DNA of 64,000 bases from JANOZM01 sp031429355 (GTDB taxonomy: Bacteria > Pseudomonadota > Gammaproteobacteria > Burkholderiales > Burkholderiaceae_E), in contig JANOZM010000005.1 in assembly GCA_031429355.1 (NCBI GenBank), positions 62,001 through 126,000 on the forward strand, read 5' to 3'. This document shows, in pieces, positions 49,653-58,512 of this stretch. How positions within the stretch are numbered: position 1 is the stretch's first letter; each line of letters opens with the position of its first letter. The notes beneath the pieces are model-generated. The model was not told the origin of the DNA and did no database searches. It saw only the letters and a program-made list of their open reading frames with translations. Both the position numbers and the translations under genes were made by a program.

Positions 49653-50663
49653 ATGATTTCCCAATGTGTTGAAAAACTCTCTGTAAACAGCTTAAGCGCG
49701 GTTGAGCAAAGCTCACATCTGCCTAGTTTCGAAGAAAGCTTAGTGCAATTCGAAAAACAGAACCAACCGGCCTCAGTGCTGGCTGCGAAACCCGAAAGTA
49801 GTAGCGCGCAAATTGGAATGATTGGTTTTGATTTGCTCGAAGCTAAGCAACTCGAAAATGCTTTTCGGTCCTCATACAACCAGCTTACCGGGCATTGGCT
49901 TCTCAGCCCGTCGTCAAATCACCGCTATGCATTTGTCAATTGCTCAAGTCGTTTAGGTCGTGAGTATTTGTTTGGCGTTCTTGGTGGCAAGCGCGAGCAA
50001 CTGCCAAACTTGATTTTGGTTGTCGCGGAAGTATCCTCACTAAAAGAATTCGGCGTGACTGGCGAAGAGCGCTGCTTAGTAGTCACGATGCCATTACAGT
50101 CAAGCGCCGTTGAGTTTTGTTTAAACGCATTAGCCGAGCGTCGCAAAGCGCGTCAAAGTTCCTCAAATGCTGCTGCACCCACTGCACCCGCTACACCTAC
50201 TACGTCGACGTTGCCTAGCAAGTCGGTGGTGAATTTAGTTTTAGTGCCGCGAACAAATGCTGCTGCTTCAAGCGCTCAGTCAAATGGTCCGGCTGCACCA
50301 TCAACTATCGCTGAAATTGATCAGCCGACTTTTGGTTTGACTACGTTTCCGCCCGTTGTTGTTTTAAGTTTGCACCGGAGTCATGTTCGTCTTTCCGCGT
50401 TAATGCTCCATAAGGCACGCACCATTCAAGAATTAATGGCCGATACGAAAACGACGGAAATTGTCGTGCGCAATTTTTTCGAAAAGTGTCGCGAGATTAA
50501 AATTCTTGTCGTGCATCCTGTTAAAAACTTAACAGATAGCCAAACAGTATTGCAAGTGCCGATTACCCAAACTGTTAAATCGATAGCAACTGCGGCAGAC
50601 AACACTATCGTGCGTTCTACCCCATCAATTCTCGGTCGCTTGCGCGCCAAATTTGGTTTCTAA
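49653..50663 (+). CDS. Protein of unknown function at the head of the GTPase/Roadblock operon
   Basis: A 336-residue soluble protein that I do not recognise. Residues 40-160 form an alpha/beta domain (RYAFVNCSSRLGREYLFGVL, LILVVAEVSSLKEFGVTGEE). A 60-residue Ala/Pro/Ser/Thr-rich linker follows, then a helical C-terminal domain (HVRLSALMLHKARTIQELMA). ATG 49653 is chosen over TTG 49632, as neither has a clear ribosome site. It stands 15 bases before a small GTPase gene and is presumably a scaffold or effector of that system. Confidence 0.55.
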   Translation: MISQCVEKLSVNSLSAVEQSSHLPSFEESLVQFEKQNQPASVLAAKPESSSAQIGMIGFDLLEAKQLENAFRSSYNQLTGHWLLSPSSNHRYAFVNCSSRLGREYLFGVLGGKREQLPNLILVVAEVSSLKEFGVTGEERCLVVTMPLQSSAVEFCLNALAERRKARQSSSNAAAPTAPATPTTSTLPSKSVVNLVLVPRTNAAASSAQSNGPAAPSTIAEIDQPTFGLTTFPPVVVLSLHRSHVRLSALMLHKARTIQELMADTKTTEIVVRNFFEKCREIKILVVHPVKNLTDSQTVLQVPITQTVKSIATAADNTIVRSTPSILGRLRAKFGF

Positions 50664-50678
50664 GAGCAAATTTTGACA

Positions 50679-51245
50679 ATGATTGAATACAAAATTATGT
50701 TCGTCGGACCTATGGGTGCTGGCAAGACAACCGCGATCCGCGCATTAAGTGATGAAGTCAGTATTTCGACTGACGTTAAAAGCTACGATCAATCTGAATC
50801 TGATAAAGAACAAACAACCGTTGGGTTTGATTACGGCCGCATCCTATTGGGAGATGATTTATCGGTACGATTAGTAGGTACTCCGGGGCAAGAGCGCTTT
50901 AGTTTTTTATGGCCTAGCCTTGCGTTAGGTGCTAAAGGTGCAATTGTTTTGCTTGATGTAACTAGGGCGAACCCGTTGGCCGATTTGGATTTGTATTTAG
51001 ACAAATTTTCAGTGTTAGTTAATCAAGGTTTAGCGGTTATTTGTTTAAGTAAATTCGATACCCAAAAACATGATGGCATCAGGTTGAGTGTCCTATCGAG
51101 GCTTCAACATAAATCGCTAATGATTCCGCTGCTTGATGCGGATGTGCGCGATGCAAATCAAACACGGATGGTGCTCGAGACTTTGCTAATGCAAATCGAG
51201 TTGTACGACGACGTTTACGCTAACGAAACTTCGACGGAAAACTAA
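50679..51245 (+). CDS. MglA-like small GTPase
   Basis: A 188-residue Ras-superfamily GTPase of the bacterial MglA/CvnD type. P-loop: FVGPMGAGKTTAIRAL. Switch II is LVGTPGQERFSFLW, where the usual DxxG aspartate is replaced by Thr-Pro as in MglA proteins. The base-recognition motif is SKFD instead of NKxD. ATG 50679 is two codons inside a TTG-started frame. It is followed by two Roadblock-fold genes, whose relatives are GTPase-activating partners (MglB). A role in polarity, motility or surface organisation is likely by analogy only. Confidence 0.85.
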   Translation: MIEYKIMFVGPMGAGKTTAIRALSDEVSISTDVKSYDQSESDKEQTTVGFDYGRILLGDDLSVRLVGTPGQERFSFLWPSLALGAKGAIVLLDVTRANPLADLDLYLDKFSVLVNQGLAVICLSKFDTQKHDGIRLSVLSRLQHKSLMIPLLDADVRDANQTRMVLETLLMQIELYDDVYANETSTEN

Positions 51246-51263
51246 GAAAACATCGGATCTTTT

Positions 51264-51725
51264 ATGAAATTAGAAAAACATTTGTCGCAGTGGTGCTCGA
51301 AAAAATCTGAGCAATTTGTTAAGAACCACTCCTCACTTTCGGAATGCCTTGTGCTAACTCCCGACGGATTTGCCGTGAGCTCGCGTGATGGTGCTAACCA
51401 AAATAACGATAGCCGCGTAGCACGCTTAGCCACAATCGCCAGCTCGCTACATGCAGTATCGAACGCAATTTCCGAAGAGGCCCAAATTGGCTCGCAAAAC
51501 GTCGTGATTATTGATGCACACGGCGGAAAATTTGTTGTCTGCTCGTTTCAATTGGCAAACCATCATTTAATTTTAGCCATGCTGGGCACTGCCTCAGCAA
51601 CCCCTGGCACCATTTTCGTCCTAGCTAAGAACTTTGCTTTGCAAGCCAGTTTAGCTACAACAGAGTTCGCAGTACTCGCAACATACGCGGTCCCGACAAA
51701 TCCTTCTTTGTTCGAAACCGCATAG
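51264..51725 (+). CDS. Roadblock/LC7-like protein 1
   Basis: A 153-residue protein with the alpha/beta layout of Roadblock/LC7 domains: an N-terminal helix, LSECLVLTPDGFAVSSRDGA, RLATIASSLHAVSNAISEEA and VVIIDAHGGKFVVCSFQLAN. It lies 18 bases after the GTPase gene, with GGA before the start. By analogy with MglB it may be a GTPase-activating or anchoring partner. The identification is structural and moderately certain. Confidence 0.7.
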   Translation: MKLEKHLSQWCSKKSEQFVKNHSSLSECLVLTPDGFAVSSRDGANQNNDSRVARLATIASSLHAVSNAISEEAQIGSQNVVIIDAHGGKFVVCSFQLANHHLILAMLGTASATPGTIFVLAKNFALQASLATTEFAVLATYAVPTNPSLFETA

Positions 51726-51809
51726 TTTTAAAACGTCGCAATTAGTAGTTTTAGTACCACCAAAATTAGTTTTTTTAAATGGTTCATCTCAATTAACAAA
51801 GGAAATAAA

Positions 51810-52169
51810 ATGTCAAACGTAAAAGCAGCTTTAGGTGAAGTAATGGGTATTGATGGCGCAATTGCTTGTGCATTAGTTGATGCTAATAGCGGCATGATGT
51901 TAGGTGGTGCAGGTTCAGGTTTTGATCTAGAAATTGCCGCAGCTGGTAATACTGAAGTTGTTCGTGCGAAGTTAAAAACGATGCAAGCGTTAGGTTTGAA
52001 AGAGAAGATTGAAGATATCTTAATCACCTTGGGTAGCCAATATCACATCATTACTTTGTTGGGCGAAAAGCCGGGTTTGTTTTTGTACACAGCCTTAGAC
52101 AAAAATAAAGCTAACTTAGCCATGGCTCGTCGCAAGTGTTCAGAAGTAGTAAAGACCGTTGCTTTGTAA
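51810..52169 (+). CDS. Roadblock/LC7-like protein 2
   Basis: A 119-residue protein: ALGEVMGIDGAIACALVDAN, SGMMLGGAGSGFDLEIAAAG, then LITLGSQYHIITLLGEKPGL, FLYTALDKNKANLAMARRKC. This is the Roadblock pattern of a strand-strand-helix-strand core in which the variable is a self-sensing 'LVD..SG' turn. A strong AAAGGA site precedes the ATG, suggesting higher expression than its neighbours. The operon ends at a hairpin 8 bases later. It probably forms dimers with the GTPase. Confidence 0.75.
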   Translation: MSNVKAALGEVMGIDGAIACALVDANSGMMLGGAGSGFDLEIAAAGNTEVVRAKLKTMQALGLKEKIEDILITLGSQYHIITLLGEKPGLFLYTALDKNKANLAMARRKCSEVVKTVAL

Positions 52170-52176
52170 TCCAAGC

Positions 52177-52210
52177 CAAAAGAGTCCAACCCAAAAGGTG
52201 GGTTCTTTTG
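52177..52210 (+). terminator. Terminator of the GTPase/Roadblock operon
   Basis: CAAAAG/CTTTTG and AACCC/GGGTT pair in nested fashion with one bulge (52177-52210), followed by a T-rich stretch. Eight bases after the last gene. Confidence 0.65.
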
Positions 52211-52298
52211 CTTTGATGTCTTTGTTTTTGTTTTGTAACGCGTCAACGCGTAGCCACACCATAGTCGCCAGCATCGCTAGCGCGTGTTATAAAAATTC

Positions 52299-53315
52299 AT
52301 GTCTGAAAAAACTGTCCCGCAATATTTACTCTGGAGCCAACGCGCAACGCGTTATTCGCTTTGGATAGCGTTGGCGCTAGTGGTACTTTGGGGTGCCAAT
52401 TTTTCGGTGCAAAAATATGCACTAAACCAAGTTGGCGCTAGTGGTTTTTTATTAGCACGCTACGGTTTAATTTTACCGATCTGTTGCGTAGCCTTACTAA
52501 TTGCTTTGCATCGCTTTGAATGGCCCAAAATTTCACCAGATCAATTTTGGGCGCTAGCCAAAATTGGCTTTATTGGACACACATTACATGTTGGACTAGT
52601 AACTTTAGGTATGTCGTTGTCCACGCCATTTTCTAGTTCAGTAATTTTGGCTGTAGGGCCGGTGTTTAGTTTACTTATTTTGCGATACTCCAACGGCGAG
52701 CGTTTAAAGCGCTCGGCCATTGTTGGTGTTGTTGTTGCATTGTTTGGTGCCGCGCTGTTTATGTCCGATAAGTTAATTGCGTTGTATTCAACAGCCGCGC
52801 ATCAATTTACTGGCGGGCCAAATGCCCTGCCATGGACCGCCAGCTTGGGCGATCTCGTTCTGATATTCGCAGCTTTTATGTTTTCGTTGCACACCATTAA
52901 AGTACGCGATTTCAACACAAAGTTTGGCATTGTTACCGTCATGACTTATTCCACTTTGATTAATACGGTCCCGTTGGCGCTAATGGCCTTAGTTGCATTT
53001 TGGCTTGCTGGAAACAACCAAACAGTAGGGCTTCATACAGTAACTTGGCTTTTGGTGTTGTCGTTGTTTTATTCGGTCGTGATATCGGCTTTTGTTGGTT
53101 GGATTATCTGGGCTTGGGTCAATATTGTGCGCGGCTCAGCTCGTAGCGCTCCGTTAATGTATTTAATGCCGCCAGTAGCTGGTGCAGTCTCCTGGGCATT
53201 GGGTGGTGAGTCGTTTACCTTTATTAAAATTCTTGGCGCTGGTATTGCGTTAGCTGGTGTTGCGGTTGCACAGTTTGCTGGGCAGCGCACGCAAGCTCAG
53301 GTAGCATCCAGTTAG
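52299..53315 (+). CDS. DMT-superfamily (EamA) transporter
   Basis: A 338-residue inner membrane transporter with ten hydrophobic segments and two EamA repeats (WIALALVVLWGANFSVQKYA at the start; YSVVISAFVGWIIWAWVNIV and YLMPPVAGAVSWALGGESFT in the second half). These are hallmarks of drug/metabolite exporters. ATG 52299 has no strong ribosome site. Followed 37 bases later by a 2-dehydropantoate reductase-like gene. Substrate unknown. Confidence 0.88.
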   Translation: MSEKTVPQYLLWSQRATRYSLWIALALVVLWGANFSVQKYALNQVGASGFLLARYGLILPICCVALLIALHRFEWPKISPDQFWALAKIGFIGHTLHVGLVTLGMSLSTPFSSSVILAVGPVFSLLILRYSNGERLKRSAIVGVVVALFGAALFMSDKLIALYSTAAHQFTGGPNALPWTASLGDLVLIFAAFMFSLHTIKVRDFNTKFGIVTVMTYSTLINTVPLALMALVAFWLAGNNQTVGLHTVTWLLVLSLFYSVVISAFVGWIIWAWVNIVRGSARSAPLMYLMPPVAGAVSWALGGESFTFIKILGAGIALAGVAVAQFAGQRTQAQVASS

Positions 53316-53351
53316 ATATCCAATAAAAATAATTTGTAAAGTGTAATTGCA

Positions 53352-54380
53352 ATGCTAAAAAAAATTGCCATAGTGGGTGCTGGTGCTGTTGGTGGATACA
53401 TCGGTGCTCGCTTAGCGCTAGAAAAAAATGCAACCGTAACGGCCTTTGCTCGAGGTCAAACACTTAATGCTTTAAACACCAAAGGTTGGCGATTAAAAGT
53501 TGACGGGCAAGTACTGAGTGCACCTTGTGTAGCAAGCGATAAAGCGTCTGATTTAGGGATTCAAGACTTAGTTGTTATTGCCGTAAAAGGGCCGGCGTTG
53601 CCCAGTTTGGTGGCACAATTAAAACCGCTTATTGGCCCCAAGACATTAATTATGGCGGCAATGAATGGTGTGCCTTGGTGGTTTCTTAACGAACTTGCAA
53701 TCACTGCGGACAACAAAGCAATTAGCGCGTCTTTAGATAGATCGCCATTGCAGTCAGTCGACCCTGGTGGCGTTGTTAGTCTCGCTTTGCCAGCGGAAAA
53801 TACCTTGGGTTGTGTAGTGCATGCCAGTACATTTACGCCCGAGCCCGGTTTAGTTGAAGTCAAAATGGGCAATGGTTTAATTGTAGGTGATTCGATTTCG
53901 GCATACGGATTGCAGCGCGTTGAGCCCTTCTCTGCGTTGCTAACCCAAGCGGGTTTCGCAGTAACAACATCGCTTCAAATTCGGTACGATATTTGGTACA
54001 AATTGTGGGGCAACATGACGGTTAATCCGATTAGTGCCATTGCTCGGGTGACCGCAGACAAAGTGCTAGACGATCCTTTAGTCAACGAGCTTTGTGCACA
54101 GTGCATGGGCGAAGCGGCGCAAATTGGAGCTGCATTAGGGTGTCCGATAAACCAAACCGCGCGGGATCGTAACCAAGTCACACGCAAGCTGGGCGCATTT
54201 AAAACCTCCATGTTGCAAGATGTTGAAGCCGGTCGCCCAATCGAGCTAGATTCGTTGATTGGGGTGGTTAGAGAGTTAGGGCAGCGGGTTGGCATCGCCA
54301 CGCCATATATAAATGCGTTGTATGGAATTACTAGATTGTTTGCGGTTCAAAAAGGGCTCTACACCGAGCCGTCTAGTTAG
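53352..54380 (+). CDS. 2-dehydropantoate 2-reductase family protein (PanE/ApbA)
   Basis: A 342-residue NADPH-dependent ketopantoate reductase-like enzyme. The N-terminal Rossmann fold has IAIVGAGAVGGYIGARLALE. The catalytic Lys lies in DIWYKLWGNMTVNPISAIAR and the second motif is SMLQDVEAGRPIELDSLIGV. Length is slightly longer than E. coli PanE (303). Many paralogues act on other alpha-keto acids, so the pantothenate role is likely but not certain; hence no gene symbol. Confidence 0.87.
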   Translation: MLKKIAIVGAGAVGGYIGARLALEKNATVTAFARGQTLNALNTKGWRLKVDGQVLSAPCVASDKASDLGIQDLVVIAVKGPALPSLVAQLKPLIGPKTLIMAAMNGVPWWFLNELAITADNKAISASLDRSPLQSVDPGGVVSLALPAENTLGCVVHASTFTPEPGLVEVKMGNGLIVGDSISAYGLQRVEPFSALLTQAGFAVTTSLQIRYDIWYKLWGNMTVNPISAIARVTADKVLDDPLVNELCAQCMGEAAQIGAALGCPINQTARDRNQVTRKLGAFKTSMLQDVEAGRPIELDSLIGVVRELGQRVGIATPYINALYGITRLFAVQKGLYTEPSS

Positions 54381-54511
54381 GCCAATCCGAGTTGACTAGG
54401 TAAGCAAATGGTTGTGAAAGCGTAAATCGCTCTAAAGGCGCTTAACTTTAAACAATTTGACGGATATTTTGATTTTCTTGGATTGTGGGATAAAATTCCA
54501 CGAGAGCGACC

Positions 54512-55507
54512 ATGAAAATCACCCCGTCAACCGATTCCGAATCCAAAGCAACCGAGCTATCCAACGCCTCGGCTGAACGTCCACGTCTTGTGGAACGTAC
54601 TGCTTTGCGTATGTTGCGGCCAATCATTCGGTGGCTGGTTCAACAAGGCATTACGTTTCCACAATTTTCCGAGAGCCTAAAACACCTATTTTTAGACGAG
54701 GCTCGTAATGAGTTACAAGCCCGCGCCGTTGGCAAGTCGTTATCAGCGCTAGACGTTAAACCGCCCACCGACAGTGCGCTTAGTTTGCTGTCGGGAGTGC
54801 ACCGACGTGACATTCGAAACTTTCGTTCTGCCGAGCAAGCGTTTGAATCGTCTCGCCTTGAATCGGACGCGCAAGGACTTGTTGGCGGACTATCATCGGT
54901 TAATGATGCAAACGCACCGCAACTTTCCAAAAGCCGATTTGGCTTGTCAGCGCAAGTCGTTGCCCGCTGGTTTAGTGATCCTAATTATTTGGATAGCAAC
55001 GAGCAGCCCTTATTGTTAGCACGCACAGGTACTGTGTCTTTTGATGCCTTGGTTGCCAGCATAAGCACCGACGTGCGTCCACGAGCTGTTTTAGATCAAC
55101 TGCTGCATTTAGGTTTGATTGAGTTTAACGATGATCAGGTTCGTTTGATTGGCGCAGGTTTTGCCCCGCGGGCCGATTGGACTGCTTTAAGTGCCAGCGC
55201 TACCGACAATATTACCGATCATTTGCGCGCTGCAATTGACAACTTAGACGGCAAGCAAAACTGGCTAGAGCAGGCTATTTTTTCGGATGAAATGAGTGCC
55301 GAGTCGGTCGAAAAATTGCATGTTGCCGCTTCGGCTGCATGGCGCGGTAACCACCGCAAATTAATGCAATTAGCGCAACAACTTTACGAGCAGGACCTAG
55401 CCAATCGAAAGGCATCGGAACGCGTGTACCGAGCCCGAATAGGAATGTTCTACTACGATGAAAAATATGCTGCTGACAATCAAACAACGAATCAAACAAA
55501 AAATTAA
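54512..55507 (+). CDS. DUF6502 family protein
   Basis: A 331-residue protein whose start resembles winged-helix regulators: LRMLRPIIRWLVQQGITFPQ, FSESLKHLFLDEARNEL, LLSGVHRRDIRNFRS. This layout matches the DUF6502 family found mainly in proteobacteria. GAGAG lies before ATG 54512. It is followed after 15 bases by a small lipoprotein gene and probably forms an operon with it. DNA binding is suggested by the first domain but unproven. Confidence 0.75.
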   Translation: MKITPSTDSESKATELSNASAERPRLVERTALRMLRPIIRWLVQQGITFPQFSESLKHLFLDEARNELQARAVGKSLSALDVKPPTDSALSLLSGVHRRDIRNFRSAEQAFESSRLESDAQGLVGGLSSVNDANAPQLSKSRFGLSAQVVARWFSDPNYLDSNEQPLLLARTGTVSFDALVASISTDVRPRAVLDQLLHLGLIEFNDDQVRLIGAGFAPRADWTALSASATDNITDHLRAAIDNLDGKQNWLEQAIFSDEMSAESVEKLHVAASAAWRGNHRKLMQLAQQLYEQDLANRKASERVYRARIGMFYYDEKYAADNQTTNQTKN

Positions 55508-55522
55508 ACAAAGGACTAGACC

Positions 55523-56086
55523 ATGAGTCGCTTCGAAAATCTATGCATCCAATGTTTAATGGGTTTACTGTTGATGTTAGTGATTGGTGGATGCGCGCCA
55601 GGCTCCGCAGGGTCTGGTACAGGGCCGTCTAGCAACGAACCTCCATCGGCCAATGCTCCACCCAGTGTAGGACTCAATGTTACACCAGCTTTACCGATAG
55701 TACCTGGCGCAAATTTAATTACGGGACTTACATTTAATAACACTGATTTATTGGGGTATTGGATCGATGCGGAAACTGGAACAACGATAGAAATTGCGGC
55801 CCAATCAATTAGAGTAAAACGTGCCTGTTTAGAATTTGTATTCGAGGGTGCTTGGGTCGCTACTGACGCCTTAGCAATTCAGCTCAGTGGAAATTTGACG
55901 ACCCAATCAAGTGTTAGCCAGGGCACTATAGCTACGGTCGAATCAGCTGCGTTAGTGTTGGCCTTACCGGCGGCCAATCAACTGTATGTCGAGGTGATTC
56001 GGAACACGGGTAATTCTGTGCTGCGTTTGCCAGCGATGGTCCGTGCAAATGTTGGTGCGGGTACAGCAAACGTTTGTACACCATAA
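55523..56086 (+). CDS. Small lipoprotein of unknown function
   Basis: A 187-residue predicted lipoprotein with lipobox VIGGC at residues 20-24 and a Gly/Ser/Pro-rich tether. The body is a beta-rich domain with no motif I recognise (TFNNTDLLGYWIDAETGTTI, AIQLSGNLTTQSSVSQGTIA). AAAGGA precedes the ATG. It follows the DUF6502 gene closely, so a joint function is likely but unknown. Confidence 0.6.
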   Translation: MSRFENLCIQCLMGLLLMLVIGGCAPGSAGSGTGPSSNEPPSANAPPSVGLNVTPALPIVPGANLITGLTFNNTDLLGYWIDAETGTTIEIAAQSIRVKRACLEFVFEGAWVATDALAIQLSGNLTTQSSVSQGTIATVESAALVLALPAANQLYVEVIRNTGNSVLRLPAMVRANVGAGTANVCTP

Positions 56087-56117
56087 GTACAGGCCAGCTG
56101 TGAAAATTGAAAACGGA

Positions 56118-56327
56118 TTATTCTAATACGATCAGAATTTGATTTTCTTTAACGGTCTCGCCGGTTAATACGGCGATACTTTTAATGACGCCAACTGCTG
56201 ATGCCGTAATTGGAATTTCCATTTTCATGCTTTCGATGTAGGCCAACACATCGTCGGGTTTTACTGTTTGCCCAACGGCAACCTCGATACTAAAAACGGT
56301 TCCGGCTACTTCGGTAGTAATGTTCAT
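56118..56327 (-). CDS. Biotinyl/lipoyl carrier domain protein (BCCP-like)
   Basis: A 69-residue stand-alone biotin-carrier domain. The biotinylation motif is present as AYIESMKMEIPI with the target Lys between two Met. Such small proteins act as carboxyl carriers for carboxylases. It lies downstream of an amidase and an SRAP gene; association with allophanate- or urea-type hydrolases is possible given the amidase, but no carboxylase gene is in the window. Confidence 0.88.
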   Translation of the reverse strand: MNITTEVAGTVFSIEVAVGQTVKPDDVLAYIESMKMEIPITASAVGVIKSIAVLTGETVKENQILIVLE

Positions 56328-56345
56328 TGTTTACGATCACTCGCT

Positions 56346-57812
56346 TTAGTAAATTGGCCAAGGGCGCTGGGCGGGGCGAATCGCTTCAATGACACGGGCC
56401 ATTTTTAAAACCCCAATATCATCAAAGCGCTGCCCAATAATTTGTACGCCAACCGGCATCTCTAACGCGTTCTCGTTGCGCTCGTACGAAAAATTAACCG
56501 ATACTGCCGGTTGCTCTGACATATTAAATGGCACGGTAAATCCAATGTGTTCTAAGGATCGAACCGGGTCATTATTTGGTGAAGCGTTTTCGGCTTTAAA
56601 CGCCATAACGGGTGCCGTTGGCGAAAGCACAAAATCGAAAGCACTACAGGCTTTGACAGCGCTAGTCCGTGTAACGTAAATTTGATGGGATGCCTTAAAA
56701 ATTTGTTCACCTGTAAGGCCTCGTGCACCTTCGGCCCACTGCCGAATAAAAGGTAAACAGCGCGCACGGTTTTCTGCCGGTAGGCTGTCTAAATCGAGTA
56801 GCGAACGCATGCGCCAATACTCGTCTAAACCTTGCAACATCGCTGGCGTCATAAAGGGTTGCATGGGTTCGATAATTGCACCTGCTTTGGCCAAAGCAAT
56901 TGCCGCCTGTTCTACATGTTGCTTAACGCGCGGGTCTAATGACATGCCACAACCTGCATCAAGCAATAGGCCGACACGTTTACCTTTTGCGTAGGCAAGG
57001 GCTTGCTCGGAAGGCATTGTTTGTATGCTACGCCAATCGAGTATTTGCCCAGGCAAACTCATGCTGTCGCGGTGATCGGGTTGCGCCATCACAGCCATCA
57101 TGTAGGCCGCATCACTTACAGTGCGTGTCATTGGTCCGGCGGCGCGGCCGGTATAAGGAGGGTCAACTGGAACTCGACCATTGCTAGGTTTCAATCCCAC
57201 TAAGCCGCACCAGTTGGCTGGCAAACGCACCGAGCCACCAATATCAGTGCCAACATGTAAAGGGCCGTAGCCAGCAGCCGCTGCCGAGCCAGCACCAGCG
57301 CTAGAACCCCCAGGGCCTTTGCTGGTATCCCATGGGTTGCGTGACAGTTGATGAAACGTTGATAAGCCTGACGAAAGCATGCCGTAATCGGGCATCGTTG
57401 TTTTGCTAATCATAATTGCGTTAGCCTCGCGCAAGCGTGCAGCAACCGGCGCATCATCCATTGCCGCCAGTGCATTTACGGCAGCCGTACCAGCTGGCAT
57501 TGGATCGCCTTTAGTAGCGATGTTCTCTTTTATAGTGACCGGAATGCCATCGAGTGCGCCGGTCGCTTGGCCGGTAAGCCAACGCTGCTCAGATTTTTTT
57601 GCGGCTTGCATTGCGTCTTCTGGACGAAACAAATAGCCAGCGGCCAGTTTGGGTTCTAGGCGCTGCATTTGCTCGACAACGCTACGCATCACCTCGACGG
57701 GTGAAAATTGTTTTGTGGCATAACCAGCAAGCATTTGCGCGGTGCTCAATAAATGCAAAGGCGTGGTGTTTGTTGGTTGATTACCGCTTTTGTTTTGATC
57801 ATTGTTAGGCAT
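56346..57812 (-). CDS. Amidase (amidase signature family)
   Basis: An amidohydrolase of about 488 residues with the Ser-cisSer-Lys triad: Lys in PVTIKENIATKG, Ser in GPGGSSAGAGSAAAAG and GTDIGGSVRLPANWCGLVGL. C-terminal features (VSVNFSYERN, PVGVQIIGQRFDDIGVLKMA) are standard. ATG 57812 has AGG upstream; a TTG two codons earlier is possible. It starts 11 bases after the SRAP stop and precedes a BCCP-like gene by 18, so the three are one operon. Substrate (amide, carbamate or allophanate-like) is unknown. Confidence 0.88.
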   Translation of the reverse strand: MPNNDQNKSGNQPTNTTPLHLLSTAQMLAGYATKQFSPVEVMRSVVEQMQRLEPKLAAGYLFRPEDAMQAAKKSEQRWLTGQATGALDGIPVTIKENIATKGDPMPAGTAAVNALAAMDDAPVAARLREANAIMISKTTMPDYGMLSSGLSTFHQLSRNPWDTSKGPGGSSAGAGSAAAAGYGPLHVGTDIGGSVRLPANWCGLVGLKPSNGRVPVDPPYTGRAAGPMTRTVSDAAYMMAVMAQPDHRDSMSLPGQILDWRSIQTMPSEQALAYAKGKRVGLLLDAGCGMSLDPRVKQHVEQAAIALAKAGAIIEPMQPFMTPAMLQGLDEYWRMRSLLDLDSLPAENRARCLPFIRQWAEGARGLTGEQIFKASHQIYVTRTSAVKACSAFDFVLSPTAPVMAFKAENASPNNDPVRSLEHIGFTVPFNMSEQPAVSVNFSYERNENALEMPVGVQIIGQRFDDIGVLKMARVIEAIRPAQRPWPIY

Positions 57813-57822
57813 TTTCAAAACC

Positions 57823-58509
57823 TTAATCGAGTAGGCTGGTTTGAGCTGGTGGTAATTTGACAGCAGTTTTTATCGGGTTTGGCGCCGCGGTAGCACCATA
57901 GTTTTGCGAATCGATGGTTTTTAACGTTGCTATCAGCGACCCATTCTCTTTGCCGTGATTATCCGCCAGCCAAGCCATCCCTTGCTGCCAATCAAAAGTA
58001 ACAATCGATCGTTTCTCATCATCTGGAGCGTGAAAGCGCCTCATTAGTGGATGTTCATCGGCGTTCACCGTAAGTAAAGTATGGGAGAACAAACCGTCGG
58101 TTGTGGGCCCTGGCCGCCATTCCCAAAGCGAAGCCGCAAAAAAGACAGAATTATCGATTCGACCAATACGCCAACGAACGGCCTTACCTGTTTCGTAATT
58201 GGGTTCGTAAAAATGTTGCATTGGTGTCAATGCTAAATAACGTTTGGACCAAGCGGCGCGAAAACTCGGTTTAGTGGCCGCGGTTTCTGAGCGTGCGTTA
58301 TAGGTGAAGCGCGAAAATTTTGGGTCTTTGCTCCACGCAGGAATTAATCCGAAAGTAGAGTTTAGGCACTGTAACTCGCCCTCTTGCGAAATACGAATGA
58401 TTGGCGCAAGTTGACCGGGGTAGACCTCGGGTAAAACAGCAAAGGCCACTTCTAACGAAGTTAAGGCGCTTAAAGTGTCGGCCCTGCTTGGTGCATAGTT
58501 TGCACACAT
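57823..58509 (-). CDS. SRAP-domain protein (YedK/HMCES family)
   Basis: A 228-residue SOS-response-associated peptidase. After removal of Met1, Cys2 (MCANYAPSR) forms a thiazolidine cross-link to abasic sites in single-stranded DNA. The supporting residues are present: Asn in YNARSETAA, Glu in QHFYEPNY and His in ADEHPLMRRFH. The rest (LALTPMQHF, VFFAASLWEWRP) fits. It begins 3 bases after speD, so it is part of the same transcript, though its role is DNA protection. Confidence 0.93.
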   Translation of the reverse strand: MCANYAPSRADTLSALTSLEVAFAVLPEVYPGQLAPIIRISQEGELQCLNSTFGLIPAWSKDPKFSRFTYNARSETAATKPSFRAAWSKRYLALTPMQHFYEPNYETGKAVRWRIGRIDNSVFFAASLWEWRPGPTTDGLFSHTLLTVNADEHPLMRRFHAPDDEKRSIVTFDWQQGMAWLADNHGKENGSLIATLKTIDSQNYGATAAPNPIKTAVKLPPAQTSLLD

Positions 58510-58512
58510 AAC

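Noticed and set aside
49371..49879. Several minus-strand frames before the GTPase operon
   Set aside because: They overlap the unknown lead gene or intergenic DNA, have no ribosome sites and no recognisable features.
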